Below, one piece after another: positions 10,408 to 19,600 of a stretch of 41,445 nucleotides of DNA. Each line of letters begins with the position of its first letter. Positions within the stretch are counted from its first letter, which is position 1. The notes below the pieces were generated by a model. It had not been told where the DNA came from, did no database searches, and saw only the letters and a program-made list of their open reading frames with translations. The position numbers and the translations under genes were made by a program. This stretch comes from Treponema sp. (GTDB lineage Bacteria; Spirochaetota; Spirochaetia; Treponematales; Breznakiellaceae): the NCBI GenBank assembly GCA_031266175.1, contig JAISBN010000007.1, forward strand, positions 1 to 41,445, given 5' to 3'.

Positions 10408-11910
10408 ATGACGGATCTTAAGAACTATGAATTCTGGTTTATTGTAGGAAGCCAGGATCTGTACGGAGATGAAACCCTTAAACAGGTAGAGTCCGACGCC
10501 CGCAGTATGGCGGAAGAACTTGCCGCGGATCCGCTGATGCCGGGGACCCTGGTGTTAAAGCCTGTGGCGGTGAGCCCCCCGGTAATACGGCGGCTCTTTG
10601 CCGAGGCCAACGCTTCGCAGGCCTGCGCCGGCATCATCACCTGGATGCATACGTTCTCGCCTTCCAAGATGTGGATCCAGGGTCTTTCGGCGAACAGGAA
10701 ACCCCTGCTGCACCTTCATACCCAGTTTAACCGGGACATTCCCTGGGCTTTCATCGACATGGATTTTATGAACCTGAACCAGTCCGCCCACGGCGACCGG
10801 GAACACGGTCATATCTTTGCCCGGATGCGGCTGCCCCGGAAAGTAACGGCGGGGTACTGGAAAGACCCGGAAGTCCGCCGCCGCGTCGGTATCTGGATGC
10901 GGGCCGCCGCCGCCCGGAGCGACGGCATTAGCTCCACGGTGATGCGGCTGGGCGATAACATGCGGGAGGTGGCGGTAACCGAAGGGGACAAGGTCGAAGC
11001 CCAGGCGCGGTTCGGCTGGCAGGTCAATACCTGGGGCATTGGGGATTTGGCCGCCGGGTACGGTAAGGTCACGGACGCCGCGGCTTCCGCGCTGGCGGAG
11101 GAATACGCCGGCCGTTACGAACTGGCGCCGGAAGTACAGTCCGGCCCCGGCAGAAACGCCGTGCTGGAGCAGGCAAAAATAGAAATCGCCCTTAGGGAAA
11201 TGCTTCGATCCCTGGACGCCGGGGCCTTTACCACCACCTTTCAGGACCTCCACGGCCTGCCCCAGCTGCCGGGCCTGGCGGCCCAGCGGCTTATGGAAGA
11301 GGGGTACGGCTTCGGCGCGGAAGGGGACTGGAAACAGTCCATGCTGCTCCGGGCCGCCAAGGTCATGGCCCAGGGCCTGGAGGGGGGCGTTTCCTTTATG
11401 GAAGATTATACCTACCATTTTGAACCGGGGAAAGAAGCGGCCCTGGGCGCCCACATGCTGGAAGTATGCCCCAGTATCGCCGCGGAAAAGCCCCGGCTGG
11501 AGGTACATCCCCTGGGAATAGGAGGCAAGGCGGATCCCGCCCGGCTGGTGTTCGACGCCGCGCCGGGGCCGGCGGTACTTGCCACCCTTATCGATCTGGG
11601 AGACCGCTTCCGCATGATCCTGAACGAGGTGGAAACCATCAGGATTGAAAACCCCATGCCCCGCCTTCCGGTAGCCCGGGCGCTGTGGAAACCCTATCCG
11701 TCCCTGGCCGGCGCGGGGGAAGCGTGGATCCTCGCGGGGGGAACCCATCACTCGGTGTACGCTTCGGCGTTAACGGCGGAATACTTCCGGGACTGGGCGG
11801 AGATGATGGACATAGAATGTGTCCTGATCGGCAGGACGACGGATCCCCGGGCTTTCCAGGATGAACTGCGGCGGAACGAAGCCTACTGGTCGAACCGGCG
11901 GCGGGGGTAA
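10408..11910 (+). CDS. araA: L-arabinose isomerase
   Basis: EFWFIVGSQDLYGDETLKQV... signature; 500 aa; AAGGAGG RBS. Confidence 0.96.
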   Translation: MTDLKNYEFWFIVGSQDLYGDETLKQVESDARSMAEELAADPLMPGTLVLKPVAVSPPVIRRLFAEANASQACAGIITWMHTFSPSKMWIQGLSANRKPLLHLHTQFNRDIPWAFIDMDFMNLNQSAHGDREHGHIFARMRLPRKVTAGYWKDPEVRRRVGIWMRAAAARSDGISSTVMRLGDNMREVAVTEGDKVEAQARFGWQVNTWGIGDLAAGYGKVTDAAASALAEEYAGRYELAPEVQSGPGRNAVLEQAKIEIALREMLRSLDAGAFTTTFQDLHGLPQLPGLAAQRLMEEGYGFGAEGDWKQSMLLRAAKVMAQGLEGGVSFMEDYTYHFEPGKEAALGAHMLEVCPSIAAEKPRLEVHPLGIGGKADPARLVFDAAPGPAVLATLIDLGDRFRMILNEVETIRIENPMPRLPVARALWKPYPSLAGAGEAWILAGGTHHSVYASALTAEYFRDWAEMMDIECVLIGRTTDPRAFQDELRRNEAYWSNRRRG

Positions 11911-11919
11911 ACGGGGACT

Positions 11920-12621
11920 ATGGATCCGTACAAAACATTACGGGAAGAAGCCTGGGAAGCGAATATGGAGATTCCCGCGCGGCGCCTGGCGATATACACC
12001 TGGGGCAATGTTTCCGCCCTGGATCGGGAAAAGGGGGTATTTGCCATAAAGCCCTCCGGGGTCGCCTACGATGACTTAACCCCGGATTCAATGGTTGTGG
12101 TAGATCTGGACGGCGCGGTGGTGGACGGAACCCTGAATCCCTCGTCGGACACCGAAACCCACCGGGTGCTGTACCGGGAATTTCCCGGCGTTAACGGCAT
12201 TACCCATACCCATTCAACCTACGCCGCCGCCTGGGCCCAGGCCCGCAGATCCGTTCCGGTATTCGGCACCACCCACGCGGATCACGGCGCCGAATACATT
12301 CCCTGTACACCGGTAATGGACGAAGATGCGGTACGGAACAACTATGAACTGGAAACGGGAAACCTGATTGTCAAAACCTTCCGGGAAGCGAAAAAGGATC
12401 CCGCCCTGATGCCCATGGCGCTGGTCGCGGGCCACGGTCCCTTTGCCTGGGGGGAAAACGCCGCCCGGTCCGTGTACCATGCCGCGGTACTGGAAGAGGT
12501 CTGCAAAATGGCCCTGCTGACGTTAACCCTGGACCCCCGGGCCGCGCCGCTCCCGGAACACATCATCCGCAAACATTGGGAGCGGAAGCATGGGCCCGAC
12601 GCCTACTACGGCCAGCGCTAG
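11920..12621 (+). CDS. araD: L-ribulose-5-phosphate 4-epimerase
   Basis: Class II aldolase/epimerase motifs (GNVSALDR, THTHSTYAAAWAQ, VAGHGPFAWG). Confidence 0.95.
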   Translation: MDPYKTLREEAWEANMEIPARRLAIYTWGNVSALDREKGVFAIKPSGVAYDDLTPDSMVVVDLDGAVVDGTLNPSSDTETHRVLYREFPGVNGITHTHSTYAAAWAQARRSVPVFGTTHADHGAEYIPCTPVMDEDAVRNNYELETGNLIVKTFREAKKDPALMPMALVAGHGPFAWGENAARSVYHAAVLEEVCKMALLTLTLDPRAAPLPEHIIRKHWERKHGPDAYYGQR

Positions 12622-12691
12622 TTCCGCTGCTGTAGGGGCCTTCGACTCGCTCCCCCGGTCGTGAAAGCACAGGGCCAGGCGGGGCAAAGAT

Positions 12692-12740
12692 GCGTGGAAT
12701 TTGCGCGGCAAACTCCACGGCGAAACCTTTAGGTTTCGCC
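12692..12740 (+). repeat. Two back-to-back stem-loops after araD, module of the dispersed hairpin family
   Basis: CGTGGAaTTT...AAAcTCCACG then perfect GGCGAAACC-TTTA-GGTTTCGCC (12719-12740); latter is related to the hairpin near 40690. Confidence 0.65.
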
Positions 12741-12743
12741 CCC

Positions 12744-13853
12744 TTAATTGATCCGCTGCCAGGACAGTTTACGGATCCGGTAGTTGCCGGTATCGGCCAC
12801 GTAGAGGTTCCCCGCGGTGTCCACGCTTATTCCCTGGGGGTTTTCAAACCGGGCGGCGGTCCCAACGCCGTCGGCATCGCCGGGAGTTCCGTCTCCGGCC
12901 CCGGCGATGGTGGTGACCGTGCGCGGACCGTCATTGGCTATTTTGCGGATATTGTGGTTACCGAAATCGGTCACATAGAGGTTTCCCGCGGCATCCACGG
13001 TTATTCCCTTGGGGAAGCTAAACCGGGCGGCGGCCCCGGGGCCGTCGGCAAGGCCCGGGCCTCCGTTCCCGGCGATGGTGGTGACCGTGCGCGGACCGTC
13101 ATTGGCTATTTTGCGGATACTGTGGTTACCGGAATCGGCCACATAGAGGTTTCCCGCGGCGTCCACGGTTATTCCCTGAGGGGAGTTAAGCCCGGTCGCG
13201 ATGGTGTTCGCGGATCCGCCCGAGTCTATTTCGCGGATACTGTTGTTGTCGGTATCGGCCACATAGAGGTTCCCCCCGTATGCGGTTATTCCCTGGGGAT
13301 GGTAAAACTGGGCGCTGGGACCGTCGCTAAGGCCGGAAGTTCCTACGGTTCCCGCGAAGGTGCCCACTGACGAACTGCTCAGGCTTATGCTGCGGATAAT
13401 GTGGTTATTGGTGTCGGCCACATAGAGGTTCCCCCCATATGCGATTATTCCAGCGGGGGATCTAAACTTAGCGGCGCTCCCGGAAGGGTCATTGAGAAAA
13501 CCCTCGCCGCCCGCCGTGATGGAGGACACCGTCCACAGACCGTCGCTGGTTATTTTGCGGATCCGGTGGTTACCGGTATCGGTCACATAGAGGGTTCCTC
13601 CGGCGTCTGCGGTTATTCCGGTGGGCGCGCGAAACCTGGTGGCGGTTCCAACGCCGTCGGAAAGCCCCTCTACCGAGCCCGCGATGGTGGTGACTACCCA
13701 GGCGTATTGGGGAGGCGGGCCCTCGTCCACGCCGTCCTTGTCTTTATCCAGGGTGGGTATCCAGGGGTTTTTGCAGGCCGCGAAGACGGCGGCTGCGCAG
13801 ACCGCCGCACAGATACCAAGAAAGAAGAACGGCCTTTTCGCCAATCCTTTCAT
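12744..13853 (-). CDS. NHL-repeat beta-propeller lipoprotein
   Basis: Repeated GITVDAAGNLYVADSGNHSIRKIANDGP...; N-terminal lipobox-like FAAC. Confidence 0.85.
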   Translation of the reverse strand: MKGLAKRPFFFLGICAAVCAAAVFAACKNPWIPTLDKDKDGVDEGPPPQYAWVVTTIAGSVEGLSDGVGTATRFRAPTGITADAGGTLYVTDTGNHRIRKITSDGLWTVSSITAGGEGFLNDPSGSAAKFRSPAGIIAYGGNLYVADTNNHIIRSISLSSSSVGTFAGTVGTSGLSDGPSAQFYHPQGITAYGGNLYVADTDNNSIREIDSGGSANTIATGLNSPQGITVDAAGNLYVADSGNHSIRKIANDGPRTVTTIAGNGGPGLADGPGAAARFSFPKGITVDAAGNLYVTDFGNHNIRKIANDGPRTVTTIAGAGDGTPGDADGVGTAARFENPQGISVDTAGNLYVADTGNYRIRKLSWQRIN

Positions 13854-13861
13854 CCGTTTAC

Positions 13862-14335
13862 CTAAAACCGGAATCCGGCGGAGACGTCCGCCCCGGCGAT
13901 ATAGGGATACCCCGCCCGGACGGAGGGTTCGACATACCAGCGCGTCCCCAGGGGGAAACGCCAGCCCGCGGAAAGGCCCGCGGAGATCCGGCCTGCCCCG
14001 GCGTCAACGGTAAAAGCGCCGTCCAGGGCAAAGAGGGCGGTTCCCGCGTCCACTTGGACAAAGAAACCGGCGTTATTCCGGGGCAGGGGATAGACCCGGA
14101 GGAAGAGGCAGAATTCCAGGGTGGTAAGCCCGTGGGTGTCGGCAAAGTAGAGGGCCCTCAGGCCCATGGCCCCATCGTCGTAGCCGTACCCGGCGGCGAG
14201 GCCCCCGCCAAAGGCAGGGCCCGAAGTGCTGAACAGGGCGGTCTGGATCACCGGGGCGATAAAGAATTCTTCCCCCCCGGAAACCTGGGCCCCGGCGGGG
14301 AACGCGAGGGCGAAGAATAGCGCCGCCAGCGCCAT
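13862..14335 (-). CDS. Small exported beta-barrel-like (probable outer-membrane) protein
   Basis: Signal peptide MALAALFFALAFPAGAQ, alternating hydrophobic Gly/aromatic-rich strands ending SAGFRF. Confidence 0.55.
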   Translation of the reverse strand: MALAALFFALAFPAGAQVSGGEEFFIAPVIQTALFSTSGPAFGGGLAAGYGYDDGAMGLRALYFADTHGLTTLEFCLFLRVYPLPRNNAGFFVQVDAGTALFALDGAFTVDAGAGRISAGLSAGWRFPLGTRWYVEPSVRAGYPYIAGADVSAGFRF

Positions 14336-14575
14336 GCCCCGGGCTTTCGGGCCCCGGGCCTTCGGGATTTGTCTGGAGCGTTTCCGTAAGCGGAAGACGG
14401 GGCTGCGGGGAAGCTTTAGGGTCAGAGCTTTCTCCCGGAAGGGATCCCCGGGATTTTACCGGGAGAGAACGGCAGGTTGGGGCAGCTTTTATTAAACGAT
14501 GCGCTGGTTGGTATGTTCACGGCAAGAATCTCTTTAGGGTGAAGATAAACATTTGCGGAGGGCTTTGTCAAGTGC

Positions 14576-14846
14576 CAAAAAATCCGCCATCCATGCCGAT
14601 TTTTTGGCTTGCAGTTTTGCTTTGCAAAACTGCGCCCTATCCACCTGTCGGTGGATAGGCATTGGATACAGAAGAACCCGCTTGCGCGGGGGAGATCCCT
14701 GGCGCCACCTGCTTTGCGGGCGCAACCAGCATCCATGGTGGCAGGAATTCCGAATTCAACCACAACGAACCACGGACCACGCGGAAAACACGGACCTGTT
14801 GTTTCAATTCCATACTTTTGTCCGTGGTGGTCTGTGTCTGTTTTCT
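14576..14846. repeat. Mosaic hairpin repeat, copy 1
   Basis: ATCCGCCATCCATG, CAGTTTTGCTTTGCAAAACTG, CCTATCCAC...GTGGATAGG, AACCCGCTTGCGCGGG, CATCCATGGTGG, then ACGGACC...TGTTTCAATTCCATACTTTTGTCCGT core. Confidence 0.75.
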
Positions 14847-14919
14847 CGTTGACAGTCCGCTGCCTCCATAGTAAGGTGTTTTTCATGCCAAATACATGAG
14901 TACAGGAGGTTTCGATATA

Positions 14920-15924
14920 ATGAAGACGACGCTTTACCAGCGGCTAACGGCCCTGGCGGCCTTAGCGGCCGTAGCCCTGATCGCGGCCTTTACCGGCTAC
15001 GGGCAGCCCGTAACTGGTAAGGGCCCCGATGTGCTAATCGCGGGCTGGGACGGGAACACGTCCTGTTACTGGCTTAACGGCACACAGCATGACCTCCCCG
15101 TTACCGGGGAATACGGCTTCGCCAACGCCATCGCCGTATCCGGTTCCAATGTGCATATCGTGGGTTACGACGGCGACTCCGACGAGATGGAGACGCCCTG
15201 TTACTGGGTCAACGGCAAGCAGCAAGCCCTCCCTGTTACCGGGAAATATGGCGGCGTCAGCGCTATCGCCGTATCCGGTTTCAACGTGTATATCGCGGGT
15301 TCCGATGGGAGCTGGTCAGATACCAGGCCCTGTTACTGGCTTAACGGCGTACAGCAGGCTCTCCCTGTTACCGGGGAATATGGCGGCGCCAGCGCTATCG
15401 CCGTATCCGGTTCCAACGTGTATATCGCGGGTTCCGATGAGGGCAAGCCCTGTTACTGGCGTAACGGCGCACAGACGTTCCTCGACATTACCGGGACATC
15501 GGGCCAGGCCGCCGCCATCGCTGTATCCGGTTCCGATGTGCATATCGCGGGCTGGGACGGGAACACGTCCGGTTACTGGCTTAACGGCGAGTGGCAAGCC
15601 CTCCCTGTTGGGACATCGGGCTGGGCCGCCGCCATCGCCGTATCCGGTTCCGATGTGTATATCGCGGGCGGCACCAAAGACATCGTTGACAAGACTGGAG
15701 TTGGTACTAGTAGGTTTACGCCCTGTTACTGGCTCAACGGCGTACAGCATGATCTTCCTGCTACCGAAAGACGGGGCTATGCCAACGCCATCGCCGTATC
15801 CGGTTCCGATGTGTATGTCGCGGGCGTCGATGGGGATACGCCCGGTTACTGGCTTAACGGCGAGTGGCATGACCTCCCTCTTACCGGGACAGAGGGCTCC
15901 GCCAACGCCGTCGTCCTGCGGTAA
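14920..15924 (+). CDS. Secreted repeat protein (Y-W-L-N-G-x-Q-x-L-P-V-T-G ... AIAVSGSNVYIAG repeats), probable beta-propeller
   Basis: Signal peptide; about 8 imperfect repeats of about 40 aa; AGGAGGT at 14904-14910 supports the ATG at 14920. Confidence 0.75.
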   Translation: MKTTLYQRLTALAALAAVALIAAFTGYGQPVTGKGPDVLIAGWDGNTSCYWLNGTQHDLPVTGEYGFANAIAVSGSNVHIVGYDGDSDEMETPCYWVNGKQQALPVTGKYGGVSAIAVSGFNVYIAGSDGSWSDTRPCYWLNGVQQALPVTGEYGGASAIAVSGSNVYIAGSDEGKPCYWRNGAQTFLDITGTSGQAAAIAVSGSDVHIAGWDGNTSGYWLNGEWQALPVGTSGWAAAIAVSGSDVYIAGGTKDIVDKTGVGTSRFTPCYWLNGVQHDLPATERRGYANAIAVSGSDVYVAGVDGDTPGYWLNGEWHDLPLTGTEGSANAVVLR

Positions 15925-15930
15925 AGAATT

Positions 15931-16001
15931 TAACCACGGACCACGCGGAAAACACGGACCTTTGGTTCTAAATCCCTGCTTTTGTCCGTGTTGGTCCGTG
16001 G
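15931..16001. repeat. Dispersed hairpin core repeat, copy 2
   Basis: AACCACGGACCACGCGGAAAACACGGACC...CTTTTGTCCGTGTTGGTCCGTGG imperfect palindrome. Confidence 0.8.
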
Positions 16002-16008
16002 CCGGGCA

Positions 16009-16596
16009 GACGACAACGCAAGCCGGGCGGTCGGCAACGCGGGACAGGTTCCCGGGAACGCGGGACAGGTTGCCGACAACGCGGGTCAGGATGTCGGCAA
16101 CGCGGGTCAGGATGTCGGCAACGCAAGGCAGGTTGCCGGCAACGCAAGGCAGGTTGCCGGCAACGCAAGGCAGGATGTCGACAACGCGGGACAGGTTGTC
16201 GACAACGCAGGTCAGGCGGTTGTCAACGTAAGGCAGGATGTCGACACCGCAAGCCGGGCGGATGACAACGCGGGTCAGGCGGTTGTCAACGCAAGGCAGG
16301 TTGTCGACAACGCAAGGCAGGATGTCGACAACGCAAGGCAGGATGTCGACAACGCGGGTCAGGATGTCGACAACGCGGGTCAGGTTGCCGACACCGCGGA
16401 CCGGGCGGTCGACAACACGGGACAGGTTGTCGACAACGCGGGACAGGTTGTCGACAACGCGGGTCAGGATGTCGACAACGCGGGTCGGGATGTCGACAAC
16501 GCAAGGCAGGATGTCGACAATGCGGGACAGGATGTCGACAACGCGGGACAGGATGTCGACAACGCGGGCCGGGATGTCGACAACCCGGGTCAGGTC
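16009..16596 (+). repeat. 21-bp tandem repeat array, 28 units without indels (consensus GTCGACAACGCGGGTCAGGAT)
   Basis: Counted unit by unit: 588 bp = 28 x 21; translates as V-D-N-A-G/R-Q-D/V heptads in frame with metH. Confidence 0.95.
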
Positions 16597-16611
16597 TGGT
16601 TTAATGTTCCT

Positions 16612-19600
16612 ATGGAACAGGAACAGCAGGAAGATACCGCCGCCGTACTGAACGGCCTGGTCCGGGAACGGATCCTGGTTCTGGACGGCGCCATGGGCTC
16701 CCTGATCCGCGAAAAGGCCCGCCGCCGGCCTGGCGCCGCGGGGCCCGGCGCTTCGGACCCCGAAGTTTCGGACCCCGGGACTTCGGGCTGCCTGGATATG
16801 CTCTGCCTTACCCGACCGGAGCTGATCAGCTCTATCCACGACGCGTACCTGGAAGCCGGGGCGGACATCGTTACATCCTGCAGTTTCAGCGCCAACGCCG
16901 TTTCCCTGGGGGATTACGATCCCGCCGGTCTGCCCCGGGATAAACCCGTCGGCGAAGCGGCCTACGACATAAGCAGGGCCGCGGGAGCCCTGGCCCGGCA
17001 GGCGGCGGACAGGTACTCCACCCCGGACCGGCCCCGGTTTGCCGCGGGAAGTATGGGGCCCAGCTCCAAAAGCGGGAGCATCTCCCCCGACGTGGATGAT
17101 CCCGGCCGCCGGGGCGTCACCTGGGACGAACTGGAGCAGGCCTACTACGACAACGCCCGGGGCCTTCTGGACGGCGGGGTGCACATCCTGCTGCTGGAAA
17201 CGATCTTCGATACCCTGAACGCCAAAGCCGCCATTGCCGCGATCCTGCGGCTCCGGGAAGAACGGAACCGCCCCGTTCCCCTGATCCTTTCCGCCACCGT
17301 GGCCGACGCCTCGGGGCGGATTCTTTCGGGCCAGACCCTGGAAGCGTTTACCGTTTCCACCGCCCACGGGGCCCCCTTTGCCATAGGGCTCAACTGCTCC
17401 CTGGGGGCGGAAACCATGCTCCCCTACCTGAAGACCCTGGCGGCGGCCGCTCCCTTTCCGGTCAGCTGCTATCCCAACGCGGGGCTCCCCGGCAACAACG
17501 GAACCTACGGCGAGGGGCCCGAAGAAACCGCTTCCCTGGTCAGGGTCTTCATGGAACAGGGGCTGGTCAATATTATCGGGGGTTGCTGCGGCACAACCCC
17601 GGAACACATCGCCCGTCTGGCGGAGCTGGCCCGGGAGTATCCGCCCCGGCGCTTCCCCCCGGAAAAGGCCCTGCTCTGCGCCGGGGGAGGGCGAAAGACC
17701 TTTCTCGCGGGGCTGGAAATTCTGCCGGTGGACCGGGATTTTATCGACATCGGCGAGCGGACCAATGTGGCGGGGAGCAAAAAGTTCCTCCGCCTCGTAC
17801 AAAACGAAAACTGGGAAGCAGCCCTGGACACGGCCAGGGAGATGATCGACGCGGGGGCGGGGATTATCGACGTCTGCATGGACGACGCCCTGCTGGACGG
17901 AAAGGAGGCGATGGTCCGCTTCCTCTCCCTGGCCCTGGCGGATCCGGAAATCGCCAAAGTCCCGGTCATGCCGGACAGTTCCCGCTGGGAAATTCTGGAG
18001 GCGGCCCTTAAATGTATCCAGGGAAAGGGCATTGTCAATTCCGTCAGCCTTAAGGAAGGGGAGGGGGAATTCCTCCGCCGGGCCCGGCTTGTCCGCCGCT
18101 ACGGCGCGGCGCTGGTGGTTATGCTCTTTGACGAGGAAGGACAGGCCATCAGCTATGAGCGCAGGACCGCCGTGGCGGAACGGTCCTACCGCCTGCTTAC
18201 CGGCGCGGGATTTCCCCCGGAGGACATTGTTTTTGATCCCAACGTCCTGACCATTGCCACGGGGATGGCCGAACATGACCGCTATGCCCTGGATTTTATC
18301 CGCGCCGTTTCCTGGATCCGGGAGCATTGTCCCGGCGCCCGGGTTTCCGGGGGGGTTTCCAACCTTTCCTTCAGCTTCCGGGGGAACGGGGAGATCCGCC
18401 GGGCGCTCCACGCGGTTTTTCTAAACCACGCCGTCAAAGCCGGCCTTTCCATGGCTATCCTTAACCCCGCCGGGCTTGTTTCCTGTGACGAGATCCCCGC
18501 CGGCCTCCGGGAAGCGGCGGAGGACGCGATCCTGTGCCGCCGTCCGGGGAATATGGACCCCGGCGAAGAGCTTGATTACGCGGAGCGGATTCTGGCCCTG
18601 GGCGGCGGCGGCGGGGAAAGCCCCGGGGCAAGCCCCGGCGGGGAAAGCTCCGCGGAGGGCCCCATAGGGGACGGCCTTCCCGAATGGAGGAACCGTTCCC
18701 CGGCGGACAGGATAGTTCACGCCCTGGTCAAGGGAATTGACAAATACATAGGGGATGATGTGCTGGAACTCCGCGAAAGCGGCCGCGGTCCCCTGGAGAT
18801 TATCGAAGGCTTCCTGATGAAGGGCATAGAAGAGGTGGGCCGCCGTTTTGGCGAGGGGAGCATGTTCCTGCCCCAGGTGATCCGGAGTGCCCGGGTCATG
18901 AAAAAGGCCGTCACGGTCCTGGAGCCCTTTATGAGCGCCGGTTCCGGCGGCCCCCGGTCCGCGGGGACCATCGTCATGGCCACGGTCAAGGGGGATGTCC
19001 ACGACATCGGCAAAAACATTACCTCGGTGATCCTGGGCTGCAACGGCTACCGGGTGATTGACTTGGGGGTGATGGTTCCGGGGGAAAAGATCCTGGCCGC
19101 CGCCCGGGAAAGCCGGGCCGACTGTATCGGCCTTTCGGCCCTTATCAGCCCGTCGCTGGACGAAATGGTCCAGGTCGCCAGGGAGATGGAAAAGGGCGGG
19201 TTCACCGTTCCCCTCCTGATCGGCGGGGCCGCCGCCAGCGTTGCCCATACCGCCCTTAGAATAGCGCCGGAATATTCGGGACCGGTGGTGTATGTCCGGG
19301 ACGCGGGCCAGTCCGCTCCGGTGGTCCGCAGCCTCCTTTCCCCCCGGCGCCGTCCGGCGTTTCTGGAAGAACTGGAAAGCGAATACGCCGGGGCCCGGCA
19401 GCGCCACGACAGCATCGGGAAGCGGCGGACCTTCCTTTCCCTGGAAGAAGCCCGGGCCAACAGGCCGCGGATTGACTGGGACGATCCCGCTTCCCGGGAT
19501 CCGGCCCCCAAAACAAAGGGTATCGTCGAGTTCCGGGATTATCCCGCGGAAGAGCTCTTTCCCTGGATTGACTGGGAACAGTTTTATGCCGCCTGGGAAC

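Noticed and set aside
10555-11751. 398-aa minus-strand ORF opposite araA
   Set aside because: Low-complexity G/P/H/Q-rich shadow of a well-supported araA.
15089-16231. 380-aa plus-strand ORF in an alternative frame
   Set aside because: Overlaps the secreted repeat protein and runs into the tandem array; composition (P/T/R-rich) is typical of a frame-shifted reading.
16009-16596. CRISPR-like regular repeat
   Set aside because: Units are directly contiguous 21-mers with no spacers; it is a minisatellite.
15316-18411. 1031-aa minus-strand ORF
   Set aside because: Shadow of the metH strand and the tandem array; 21-bp units keep antisense frames open, and the protein has no recognisable domain.
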